The translations under genes were made by a program, and so were the position numbers. Shown here piece after piece: positions 48,454 through 59,168 of a DNA stretch of 64,000 nucleotides; the stretch's first letter is position 1; every line of letters begins with the position of its first letter. The notes under the pieces were generated by a model. The model was not told where the DNA came from and made no database searches. It saw only the letters and a list, made by a program, of their open reading frames with translations. Location: positions 104,648,001-104,712,000 of the forward strand of contig NC_060214.1 of the NCBI RefSeq assembly GCF_021130785.1. The letters run 5' to 3'. The DNA comes from Homalodisca vitripennis (taxonomy: Eukaryota; Arthropoda; Insecta; Hemiptera; Cicadellidae).

Positions 48454-48621
48454 TCAGACAAAAATAAATCCCAAATATACGTCAAGTTGTTTTGGAGTAT
48501 TTCCTATCAAAGATCTCATATCGTTGAAGTGATTCTCAGACGGGATCTCATTATACTTGATGTTTGACAAAACGCTCTCGTCTCCAACCTCGCAATTGAA
48601 TTGAGTTTGGTTGGGTGAAAT
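48454..48621 (-). pseudogene. Coding-like segment P2, inverted relative to P1 and P3
   Basis: On the minus strand the frame reads FNCEVGDESVLSNIKYNEIP, then SENHFNDMRSLIGNTPKQLD, with a stop at 48454-48456. The part KYNEIPSENHF matches KYNEILSENDF in the plus-strand segment P3, where it directly follows the P1-like part. P1 and P2 together therefore cover what P3 holds in one piece, with P2 inverted. The function is unknown. Confidence 0.45.
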
Positions 48622-48891
48622 TCAGGGTAATCCTCCTTAACAACGGTTGTGTATTTAGTGGCGCGTCAACACTCGTTTGTAATCACAAACTTAGCGAACA
48701 TCTATTTATTCTACAGACTTTAAAATATCAACAATATTATTACGAAGGCTATTCACAGCCATAGAATACTTTATGTAATAAAAAATCAATATAGATAAAA
48801 TTTATGTTATTTAAATTTCCACTATTTTTATAAAACAATACATATTATGTAGTTTATTAATAGAGTCTTATAAAATGTATGTGTAATTTAA

Positions 48892-48893
<2 letters not shown>

Positions 48894-48942
<49 letters not shown>
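48894..48942. repeat. (TA)n microsatellite
   Basis: About 24 TA units lie immediately upstream of segment P3. Confidence 0.96.
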
Positions 48943-48943
<1 letters not shown>

Positions 48944-48982
48944 TGTATATATGTAATAAAAATATTTTTATTCGATGTCAGT

Positions 48983-49171
48983 GTGGATCACCTCTTGGGA
49001 TTTAGCTGTGTGGTAGTGTACATTTCACTTGGTCTTAGAGGTAACATAACGATAAAAACTAAGCTTGATAAATTTCTAACCGAAGTGAGTGAAATTACCA
49101 ACCATTTAACATGTAAGTATAATGAGATCTTGTCTGAGAATGACTTCGCGATACGAGATCTTTGATAGGAA
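48983..49171 (+). pseudogene. Coding-like segment P3, combining P1-like and P2-like parts
   Basis: The plus-strand frame reads DHLLGFSCVVVYISLGL, then IKTKLDKFLTEVSEITNHL, then CKYNEILSENDF. The first two parts align with P1 and the last with P2. Near 49150 one base is missing relative to P2, which ends the frame early (AIRDL, stop at 49163-49165). Nucleotide similarity to P2 continues through GATCTTTGATAGGAAAT. A splice-acceptor-like ATGTCAG precedes the segment. The one-base loss marks this copy as decayed. Confidence 0.45.
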
Positions 49172-49179
49172 ATATATAA

Positions 49180-50320
49180 ATGGATCGTTATTAAAAAGCA
49201 AAGACTATATCCTATTATAAAATCAATAGATTACTAATGATTAAATATTTGTATAGCTAATTTTAAGATTTAATTTCCATCAAAAATAGTTAATTTATAA
49301 GTTCAATGTTTCTAAAACGTTTCAATTTGTACGGGTTTCATTGGCTGCGGAGGTCATGTTCGGTGGAGACATATAAACATTTTGCACCGAAAATTGAAGG
49401 TACTAATATCATAACCAAAAGTCAAATATAAAATTATATTTAAAGATTCGTATATCTTTTTACTTGCTAAAAAGATAAGTTAATATAAAAAAGTTCAGTT
49501 ATAGAAAATGTTTGCGTTTTGGGCCACATTGGTTTTGTTTTTTACAATTTATAGATATAATTTTATAAGAAAAATAAAAAAGGGATTTTTATTTTTAAGA
49601 AGATCAGTTGTCAGATTGTAGGTAGTGGTATTGAAATCTACTCCTATGATATGAATGCTCATTTTACTTGAGGATAGTATTTCGATTCTGAATTAATTCT
49701 TTGTTGAACCGGTTCAATTTATAACAAATAACCAAAATAGTTTTAAAAATAAAGGAATTTAATAAACAAAACAAAACTAAAATTGATGAAACATTTTTAT
49801 ATGAATAATTTAATAATCAAAATAATGAAAATTTATAAATTAAACTAAAATTCCCTTTCACTCGATTCGTATGGATTCCAATAGATTTTTGCTCACCTCA
49901 ACTTCATAGAGCGGTAATTCCTGATAGATTTGGCTTCCGTGTACCGATTATTCATTTTTATTGTGCTGTGCGCGGATATTTCTTGTTTTAAAGAAAAAGG
50001 TCTGTTAAACTTTTGAAAAGTAAACAATAAACTTTTATTACACTAAAAATAGGTAGTCCCCTAACGGAAGAAGGCATAGGTTCCGATTCACATAACCTCC
50101 AAACTCATGCTGCCGCTTTGACGCACCCTACACACCGAGGAAGTTTTAACAGAGACACAAATAATACAAGAACCTCGACTAAACCAGTAAACAGCTGACC
50201 GCTTCTCACCCCTGCCCAGCCCACGCTGCGGCCTCGAGACGGCCAAGATGACTACTATTAATAGATGGCAGCAAACAACTACTAATAATTGCCTCTGGAG
50301 AGCCTAGTTTCCAAAGGTAG
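49180..50320. other. AT-rich DNA with a GC-rich patch, unidentified
   Basis: Sequence at 50050-50260 is clearly richer in G and C than its surroundings and contains CCCCTGCCCAGCCCACGCTG, but no frame, terminal repeat or exon could be assigned. The remainder is featureless. Confidence 0.4.
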
Positions 50321-50322
50321 TT

Positions 50323-50670
50323 TTAGTAAAAATAAAGCAAACTGTTTAGCATATTGCCAGTCCTTTCATGTAGTAAAATACCATTACAAGCTCCAATAAT
50401 AAAACTAATACCACTTACAACGTTTTTGTTTAAGTTTCTCATTCTGTTTAGTGACGTCACCTGTGCAGACGAGGTCAGCTGTAGTGACACTGAAGCATGG
50501 TGGACAAAGAATCTTTGTATTAATTTTTCGTATGTTATGATATCGTTTAAATTTTCCTCTTTATTCAAAAGTACGGTTCTATCCATAAGGTGAATGAATA
50601 AACTGGATATACGTGTCATAGTTGAGATAGGCCCAATGGGTAAACCTTTATATTTACTAGGACATGACAT
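50323..50670 (-). CDS. Hypothetical protein, 115 codons, unidentified
   Basis: This is one of the longest unassigned frames in the window. It begins MSCPSKYKGLPIGPISTM and includes TSLNRMRNLNKNVVSGISF. No signal peptide, membrane helix or known domain is clear, although SGISFIIGACNGILL is mildly hydrophobic. A 79-codon plus-strand frame overlaps it, so coding status is uncertain. It could be a retroelement fragment or an exon. Confidence 0.25.
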   Translation of the reverse strand: MSCPSKYKGLPIGPISTMTRISSLFIHLMDRTVLLNKEENLNDIITYEKLIQRFFVHHASVSLQLTSSAQVTSLNRMRNLNKNVVSGISFIIGACNGILLHERTGNMLNSLLYFY

Positions 50671-50831
50671 CTACCATTCGTGATTAAAAATATACTTTTT
50701 TGTATACCGTTGCGAAATGGATCAGAAATAAATATTACATTTATGATGAAGCAAGAAACCAATATATTTCTTGAGCTTGATAGAAATCACGGAAATTACA
50801 ATATATTCACTTAAAAATATATCATCGTAAA

Positions 50832-51235
50832 GTAAATCCCTCACGTAACGCCCAAACACGTCTAGTGTTCCACTCCATCACTTATGACTGTCTTTTATAG
50901 TAAAGTAAAAAATTCACTTAACAATACAACATTGTACAGCAAATCCCTCACGTAACGTCCACACACGTCTAGTGTTCCACTCCATCACTTATGACTGTGT
51001 TTTATAGTAAAGTAAAAAATTCACTTAACAATACAACATCGTACAGTAAATCCCTCACGTAACTTCCACACACGTCTAGTGTTCCACTCCATCACTTATG
51101 ACTGTGTTTTATAGTAAAGTAAAAAATTCACTTAACAATACAACATCGTACAGTAAATCCCTCACGTAACGTCCACACACGTCTAGTGTTCCACTCCATC
51201 ACTTATGACTGTCTTTTATAGTAAAGTAAAAAACA
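50832..51235 (+). repeat. 107-bp tandem repeat, four copies
   Basis: TCACGTAAC starts at 50841, 50948, 51055 and 51162, exactly 107 bases apart. Units share CACGTCTAGTGTTCCACTCC and ATCACTTATGACTGT and differ at single positions (for example GTGTTT against GTCTTT). The last unit ends within AGTAAAAAA. No frame is conserved across the array. Confidence 0.95.
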
Positions 51236-54200
51236 GAAATTGTTTGCCCTCATCGTTTAGAGTTTGTATTTTGTATGAAACATAAACTAAAACAAAAGGC
51301 TGTAAGAATTTGGTTCTTTTTTTGGATTTTAAAATAATAATCACTACATAATTTATATTAATTTGTAGTAAAGTTTCAGTACTGCAATTGTACTGACTTT
51401 TAGCAAACACTATAAATAAACATTGTACAAGCATATAAAGTATAAACAGAAAGAACGCATATAGGTTAAACAACATGTTATAATTGTATACGAAATAAAA
51501 TTATAAACTAAATATTCTAATATATTTAAGTGAAGCACAATAATGTGTAATACCGTAAAAATACGATTTGTTACAGATGGTATTTTTACATATAAGTATT
51601 TTCCTATGCAATGGTGCAAAAATCAACAAAATGAGATGCTCTATAATGCTTTAATTCCTTAGTATAATGCAAGGGAGTAAATACGTATCCTAGATGGGTT
51701 TTTTATCCATGACTAAGATATAGGTTTATAATTGAAAATAATACTCTTTGGTATTAATAGGGGTCTTTCCTTGGTTATTTTCTCTTTATTACGTAACGGA
51801 ACTATACAGGTATATCACTGTGAAACTAATAACCTTGTAATACAACGACGATTCAAAGCTTTGCTCGAATAAATTTTACAGAACATATTTGAGGCAGAGA
51901 TATAGTTTTACAATTCGAGAGTTTAATTAAAAAGTAGTCTTCGGTTCAAAATTTTACGATACACTTTCCAATAAACTAATTTTTCCTTACGTGTAATATA
52001 GAGTTCACACTTTGGGATGGATTTAAACTGCATAATGTTTTAAGGAAAACGCAAATACTTAGCACTGGTAAATGATGAGTGATATGTACTTTTTTTAGTT
52101 GTTTTCTAAATGCACCATCCTATGCGGCTAAGACATGTAAAAGAACGAGAATAGAGACAAGAGTTAATGAAGTGATAGGGAAAACAGGTCAGTACTGTCC
52201 AAGACAATAATAATTCCGCCATTTGTTTATAATTTTAGATACATACATAGTAAAAGTTTCCTGCCTGATTCTTAAAATAAACTAAGACGGGTTGTCTTTC
52301 TACTAATAAGTAATATAATGTATTTTGTTTCTGAATCTATCATTGAGTTGTTAAACGGAATGTAAAATATTCTTCATACCCTCTCAACGGTGATTGCACT
52401 TAATCGATTTGCATTAACATCATCTTCATTCAAGTCTCAGGTTAGTATTCTTGATTTCATTTCATACTTAAATCTGATAAACAAATTTGCTTAAATCAAC
52501 TTTTTTGTGATATATTTTATGGATTAGTAATGCTCTACGTTGCTATAATACAGTGCAAAGGACCCTGTTAGTATTGTAGGTGTTAAAGCAAAATAACCAA
52601 TAATTTATCGAAGGAATGTAAAAGCATGTGGTTATGAAAGCAATACAAAAAAGCAATACACAAAAAAAATTAAGAGATACAATTCAAAGGCTGTTAATAT
52701 TGTAAACTGATGGTTCAATTTCAATGTCGTGTATACTTAGTCTTATATATCTAGACCACGTGTCGAGATAAAGATTCTATAATCAATACAAATGATCTTT
52801 GCTCTCCGGATAGCAGTGCTTACCAGATATATCCGAACTTAAATGAGATAATTTTGTTGCTCAAAGTGCAATGAAAATTTGGGTTTATACATCCTTATTT
52901 CCGATTACAGACTGTGGATAACTATCAGGAGTGAAAAAACAAATAAACAAGACATCTAGAATTGACATTCAAGTATATTGTAGGTCTACTAAAATGGGTG
53001 AAGAGAAATCAATACTATTACAAAAAATTCTAATTGTGTTTTCAAATGAGTTTTCGTGTATAGTACTCAATCTCGTAAAATTTACTGCAGCGATTGTAAT
53101 AGGTCCCTGATTAATCTAAGGGCCTATTTTTAGTTCAAAAATGCACTAAGTTGTGAAAAATCCCGCCTTGATTTGTAAAGTTGCATTACAGCAAACAATA
53201 TCATCAACTGAGAGAACCGCTTAGACGTTATCAACTTTTCAGGGTAAACACTGTTTTCTCTGAAAGCCCAGAAACATACTTTAAAACATACGTTAAATTC
53301 TTTTGACAACTGTTTCTAATGTTTTATGTATTTCATAATTTTTAAAGCATATAATAACCATAATTCTTATTTAACTTTATAGTTGCAATAAAATTATACT
53401 TTCAAATGTTCATTTTAGCAAATATTAGGTATGCAGGTAGTGTATTGTAGATACCAAAGACAAAGTAACTTGATACCTTTAGTAACTTATACTATTACTA
53501 ATTTATACCAAAGTAACTTATACCTTTTAGTATAATTTTAAATAGTTACAAACACAACTTAGTTGTGTGTTCATCTAAGAGACTTCTCAGATCTTTTTAT
53601 GTATATACATTTTCTTGTTTGGGAAAAAAGGCTAAATTGTCATTGCACGAGAAAAGACAAAGATCGGAGTAAATTGCAATGGCTTTTAAATACACTTCTT
53701 TTTGGCGTATTTTGTTGATTGCAGCAACAAGACGTTGCAAACTGGCATTGGATAAATAAATAAATAAATATATATTTATTTATATATATATAGATATATC
53801 ACTTGAACCAAAAAAACCCATACAGCTGCAAAGCCTGAGAAATTGCGTTTGAAGCGGGTGACTTTTTATGGCTAATTAAGTCTAGGAGTTAATGCATTAT
53901 GTCTAGTGTTTTCCTTAGTAAGCAATATATTCATTAAATATACTATTCCCGAGAGAGACTCGGTTGTAGACCAGGAAATAAGAAATGTCTATTCTGTGAC
54001 AAAGTGAACACCATTGTGACCACTTCCCTGACTGCCCTGACTTTACTTAACTACGAGGGCGTAACAAATATCCATTAGTGTGACAACTTTCCTTGTTGCA
54101 CTGACTTCTCAGACGAGCTGAACTGTGGTAACTGTGTGCGCAATATCAAATGGTTTGATGACTTCTTCCACTAACCTTGCTTCTATAACGAGATTAACTG

Positions 54201-55331
54201 TAATATTTATGTACCATATAATCACTGTTGCGACTACTTCCTCTTGATTTCATTGATCAAACAACAAATACTGTGCACGAATTATGGATAATTTTATCAT
54301 TTTTTTATTATGTTCACTCCATAACAAAAATTTCCTTCTCAGTTATTTGATTCTACTTCGACGATTCAATACTGTACAGCAAAATATACACACAAAAATT
54401 CTATGAACAAATTGGAAATAATTTAAAGACCATGATTGACATTAAATGTTTTAAACGTAACTTTATTTATAATATTGTATAACTAGCACTATTTATCACC
54501 CTTTTTGTTGTATCCTGCACTTTGCACCTGAACTAATATGAAAGGAAGTTAATACTTCTACAAAAATAAATATTGGGGATATAAGATCTTTTCAAATAAA
54601 GGACGGTGATAATGCACTAGTACATAATTTAGTTCAAGTTCACTCTTTTAAACAATATCTTATACAATGTATAATGATGAAGTAATCAATGAAAACTGTT
54701 GTGAGACTCCAATACAGAAGTTTATTACATGTAAGTATGTAGTATGTATGTTCACAGAAAATACACACTGCAGGACCGTATTTCTTAGCTCAAAATCGGG
54801 TTTTTAGGAAATGTTTCCTCCCCTGATTACATGGAAATCTAGGTTATGTGTTCATTTAATACAAATTAGCTGTCGGCTCCCAGAATAATGAATTTCAATG
54901 AGTCAAGAATCACATTTATAATCCTTTTGAATTTAGAAATATCAAACTGAAAATACAATATTCTTTAATACAACATGATTGTGCTCAAAAGTTTCAAACG
55001 ATGTTATCAGTCTATTTGAAGACTTGTTTTCCTATCTGTATCAAGTTAGCCGGTAACTTATAACGAGACAATAACCTTGTTTGAAGTTATAACACAAGTG
55101 ACAACTCTCTTTTTAACTTATAAGGACAGATTCCACGAATCCTGCAACTTAAAATGATTTTGAATGACATAGTTTATAGTTTATAGTTTATAATTACATG
55201 TGGGAATACAGTGTGACTTGTGTCACCTATACCTATATGTATGATAGGTATTACAAAGAACAGATATCTGTAGTCTGTATTGATTTATTTCCACGGCTAT
55301 TAAGATTTAAAATTCAGGAAATACTTATAAC
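51236..55331. other. AT-rich DNA, no gene confirmed
   Basis: Open frames of 86 and 69 codons (51476-51216 and 51619-51410, minus) are hydrophobic and low in complexity, probably chance. AAAT/TA simple repeat occurs at about 53755-53795. Nothing else was recognised. Confidence 0.45.
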
Positions 55332-55450
55332 TGTTTTGTCCTCGTCCTCCCAGAACCCTTGGCAGTCGATGTGACTGTCACGCAGGAGCGAGATGTTCAG
55401 ACAGGGTCCGTTCCTGCACTTGAACTGGCCTTCAGCACATTCCCAGTCAT
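55332..55450 (-). CDS. Candidate exon with atypical LDL-receptor class A motif
   Basis: On the minus strand TTCCAG precedes the exon and GTTATAAGT follows it, giving 119 bases: two leading bases and 39 codons ending in phase 0. The peptide begins DWECAEGQFKCRNGPCLNIS and continues LLRDSHIDCQGFWEDEDKT. Cysteine spacing (C-x6-C-x4-C-x12-C) and the acidic end fit an LDLa repeat, which normally binds calcium and ligands in secreted or receptor proteins. The usual CDG is RDS here, so the fourth Cys of the canonical six is missing, and the sixth would lie in a following exon. The GC content exceeds the surroundings, as expected for an exon. The parent gene is not identified, and no neighbouring exon is certain. 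Confidence 0.55.
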
Positions 55451-55541
55451 CTGGAACACAATTTCTGAGATTTTAATGTAACTGCAACAAGCTATCTCGT
55501 CTTATAAATGTTTAATGTTAAAATGTTATAATGTCTAAATG

Positions 55542-55593
55542 TTTTCATTTAATTTAATTGATATATATATATATAAATTAAATTAAATGAAAA
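55542..55593. repeat. Perfect 17-bp inverted repeat around a TA run
   Basis: TTTTCATTTAATTTAAT (55542-55558) is complementary to 55577-55593, with an alternating TA spacer. It could form a long AT hairpin. It lies about 90 bases upstream (minus strand) of the LDLa-like exon, in the putative intron. Confidence 0.9.
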
Positions 55594-56410
55594 ATTTCTT
55601 AATTTAACACAAACAAAAACATATTTAATTGGCGTGGTCAGGACTATTAAGGACCTTACCATACATTTATAAGTGATACGTTTAGTGTAAAACAAGAGTC
55701 ACAGTACATTACTGTTTTACATTCAAAAGTTATAATCTATATTTGTATTAAATAATTAAAGGAAAAAGGTTCGTCATTGAATTGAAAATAAATAAAAATT
55801 AGAAGGAAATTAATAGACATTCACACATCACCATTCATACAAAGCCATCTTCACATTCCCTATGCCACAAAATCGTCAACACATAATTTATTGCATGTGA
55901 ACATGCATAAATTTACAAGAAAGTGTACTATTCCCATGCCCATAATTATAGTTAAGTTGAATATCAATGCTAAAATTTGACTGAAGCTCTTCGTAGTAAC
56001 TCATTACATCAGTTAAAAACAACTGCACGCAAATATTAGATGGATGTACATGGAAAGGTATCACAAGATTTTTGATGATTGATATTAAATCACACACAGC
56101 CAGGGATTTGCACAAAGCTGTCAAAGGAACCACTTTATTAGTTTAAACGGTTATGACATTGTGTGGGTTACGTTTGTTACAGTGTTTTTGATGGAAACCA
56201 TATACAAGCTATCAAGCCATCGGTATTTCTGGATTTACCAGTACTCGACAAATTGTAAGTTTTCCCTATCGTTATGAATTATAAGTATCTATTACAAGAT
56301 TGAAAAAAGGGTTTTAAGATTGTTAAGTAATTTACTAAAACATACCATAATATTACAATTTGTTTTTAAATAAACTATTCAAAGCTATGGTAAATATTTA
56401 GTATAACAGA

Positions 56411-56660
56411 CAGTGTCATCAAGGATGTACCCAGCCAGGGGTCCAAGGGGCCAGGACCCTCCCCTAAATTTTTAGTTTGTTATATTACTTTGTTATAAAC
56501 GATTAATATTATTTAGACAGTTCAGTATTACTGGCATGTACTGCTGAAAGATCCTTCTCAATAAAGAAACAGTTAAAGTATTTTTAAGAAACAAAATTAA
56601 ACCTTACTCTCTGACCACTACGTGATATTAGTTGTCTCTGGACCCCCCCCCCCAACAAAA
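56411..56660 (+). pseudogene. hAT transposon scrap with dimerisation-domain motif
   Basis: The frame at 56531-56572 reads LACTAERSFSIKKQ, and a shifted frame continues KVFLRNKI. Together these match the hallmark A-x-x-E-R-x-F-S-x-x-K-x-x-x-x-x-L-R of the hAT C-terminal dimerisation domain. About 120 bases upstream, CAGTGTCATCAAGGATG resembles a hAT terminus (CAGTG), followed by a GGGGTCCAAGGGGCC block. The rest of the transposase is missing, and a frameshift plus a stop break the motif. It is an old non-functional fragment. Confidence 0.5.
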
Positions 56661-57357
56661 TTATCTTATATACTAGACATCGATCTTCTTAAGTATGCCT
56701 TCACTAAACAGAATATTCAATTACACCTTTACTGTGGTTGCGTGACATTAAGTCGTCTGTGTTGTACAAAAAAACACATAACATATGTTAAAATTCTCAC
56801 GAAGAGAGGCCTTACTCATAAAAAGTGAAGAAAAAGTCTAAACATGCTGCTCGCAACACTTTGCCTGCCATGGTAAACTTTTTATGTCTCCCAAAGCAAG
56901 TCAAATTATAGCTTGCATTATCGTCAAAGTTATTTATGTGTGAAACAAATAGAATTATTTCTAAATTGTGTTTTAAATTTATTATAAAATAATTCTATTA
57001 ATGTTAGGAGCAATGTACTAGCATACAATACTTTTTAAAATATTAAACGTAGTAGTACAAAAATTATTGTTCATATTGTGATTGCTAACCTACCTACTAA
57101 TGTCCTACAGATTAGTACATAAAATAGAAGTTGATTTTAATAAATTTTTGACAAGTAATTTGACAACAGTAACAGAAGTAACTTTCAAATACGTTAACCG
57201 GAAGTAATCATGTTATTATAAAGATTTCCACATAACAAACATTAATAAAATTTTAAATAGGGTACGTATACTTTTGGATTAGTTTCTTGGCACTTAGTGC
57301 AGTAGTCACTAGTACAAAATTTTAGCGAAAGGATGTACGATTAGGTTTCTGCTATAC

Positions 57358-57504
57358 CTTGTAAATGAGCATAATCTGGTGTAAAGTAATTATGTCAAAC
57401 GGCCACCTATTTCTAAGTTTAATGATGAGTTTTGGTTCCGCTGCCAAGCGAGATATGTCCACCTCCTTCTTATGCCTCCTGATGAGTTCAGCAGCTGCGA
57501 GGAT
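57358..57504 (-). CDS. Candidate exon, 49 codons, unidentified
   Basis: On the minus strand CTCATCAG precedes and GTATAG follows an open stretch of exactly 49 codons. It begins ILAAAELIRRHKKEVDISRL and continues AAEPKLIIKLRNRW. The composition (charged, few low-complexity runs) looks coding. An alternative acceptor 25 bases further in would suit the phase of the upstream candidate at 57572. A second minus-strand frame of 61 codons overlaps it and resembles the neighbour in sequence, so which frame is real is uncertain. No family was recognised. Confidence 0.35.
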
Positions 57505-57571
57505 CTGATGAGCAATTTACAATAAATATTTTTTGGCGAAGCGGCTACAGTTACTGCAACCAAGTACTTAC

Positions 57572-57690
57572 CCATTATTCAATCTAGTGCTGAGAATGTG
57601 TGTCTGGAGCTGGCAGGCTATGATATCATTGCAAAAATCCTTGTCATTGTTTGATGAAGCGGCTACAGCCACTGCTACGATGTATTTTTT
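57572..57690 (-). CDS. Candidate exon with strong donor, unidentified
   Basis: The minus-strand frame reads VAVAVAASSNNDKDFCNDII, then ACQLQTHILSTRLNN, and ends at a consensus donor GTAAGTAC. The acceptor is not certain, since several AG dinucleotides occur near 57690. GCGGCTACAG recurs 118 bases apart (57541 and 57659), and the peptide aligns loosely with the frame just downstream (VAVTVAASPKN), indicating a local duplication. No function can be given. Confidence 0.3.
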
Positions 57691-57699
57691 TCACTATTT

Positions 57700-58638
57700 A
57701 TTAAAAATGTAATATTTATTCCTGACTTTATTCTCATGTAAAATCGTTTTGTTTATTTTTAATAACAAACACAATAAACTGTAATGATAATCTTTTGTTT
57801 AGTGTATTTACTCATTTTCAACTATTTATTTTTTTTACTTTTTACATTAATGCTTCCAGACTTTTTAACGTGTTTCTTAAATCCGGGTTGAAAATTTTAA
57901 ATAAATACTAATAATATAAAATCACTAGCTATATCACAACAGATGACCAATTTTATAAGCCATTTTTAGTTCGTCAGAAAATTAAATTAAAAACATGAGA
58001 TGGATCAACGTCTAACAGTTGCAATCACGCTGTTGACTATTTATTATTTTTTAATTTTCTGTAATTGAAGTAATATTTATAATTGTAAAAGATGAAAATT
58101 TTTTAGAAGAAATGTTTTGTCGGTATCATTTAGAATCACGTATTATTGTATTTTGGTTTAGAACAGACCTGTTCACTTATTCTTTCAAATACATATGAGC
58201 GTGGTGAGGAAAAATTAAAATTAAATTCTTTATAAACCACAATAGTTAATCTAAAGTTCATTAAGTGCTTTTGTTGAAATAGCTTTTATTCATTCATTCA
58301 CATACAGTTTGGTAAGTACCTAGAGAGGTAATATAAACAAATATTGAAATGTGTGTATCAAATGAGTGTATTATATTGCTAATAGTGATATGCTTATTGA
58401 ACTTTTACTTTAAGCGAACAAAGGAAAAACACGGGCACATTTTTGACCTGTTATTTAATTAAATGAGAGGCTTTGCAATGATTTCAAGTAAGTCATTGCA
58501 AGGTACATTCAGATTTCATTACATTGGGTCTTTTGAATAGTTTATTTATCTTTTTGTATAGGTATTTTTTTAGAATACGTCCAATCACATTATGTTTTCA
58601 AAATTATAAATGATCGATATTGAAACTTAAAAAATAAT
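57700..58638. other. AT-rich DNA, no gene seen
   Basis: No open frame of note and no recognisable repeat were found. Confidence 0.5.
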
Positions 58639-58650
58639 ATTTTTAAGTTG

Positions 58651-59156
58651 AAGGTAACAGGATTTTCCGGACATTTGCCATCGTTCAGTGAAACAAGAAA
58701 GCAGTAACACTACATTTCGAGATCTGCAATCTGATCTCTTCTTCAGGTAAAGAACTAACCTAATACATAATTACAAACTAGGTTAAAATAGTCTTAGGTG
58801 GTTAGTAGACGAGTGAAGACGTATTGTGACCTGTATTCCGTAGTTCAGTTTTAATTATTAGTGTTTTGTATAGTTTTTTATTAAGTGCATGTTTATAGAG
58901 TTAGTGAATATGACAAACAACATGTAGGTTGTGATTCCTGACTAAGGCGTGCCACAACGCTTTGGTAAGATTTGTTTATTTTAACCTAGTTTGTAATTAT
59001 GTATTAGGTTAGTTCTTTACCTGAAGAAGAGATCAGATTGCAGATCTCGAAACGTAGTGTTACTGATTTCTTGTTTCACTGAACGATGGCAAATGTCCAG
59101 AAAAATCCTGTTGCTTTACAATCCTTCCATCGTCAAAAATAACCTTCAAACAAAGA
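58651..59156. mobile_element. Penelope-like repeat, copy C: inverted left arm, 12-bp TSD
   Basis: ATTTTTAAGTTG flanks the 506-bp unit exactly (58639-58650 and 59157-59168). The forward part (about 58790-59156) matches copies A and B. The left 140 bases are an inverted copy of the right part from about 58980 to 59120. Compared with the complement of the right arm, the left arm lacks about 35 bases near its tip (GAAGGT joins AACAGG directly). The motif CTGAAGAAGAGATC...GATCTCGAAACG lies at 59021-59054 and again inverted in the left arm. The structure and variable-length duplications fit Penelope-like terminal sequence; no enzyme is encoded. Confidence 0.72.
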
Positions 59157-59168
59157 ATTTTTAAGTTG

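Noticed and set aside
50832..51235. Regularly spaced repeats that might suggest a CRISPR-like array
   Set aside because: The whole 107-bp unit is repeated without variable spacers, and the setting is eukaryotic; it is a plain tandem repeat.
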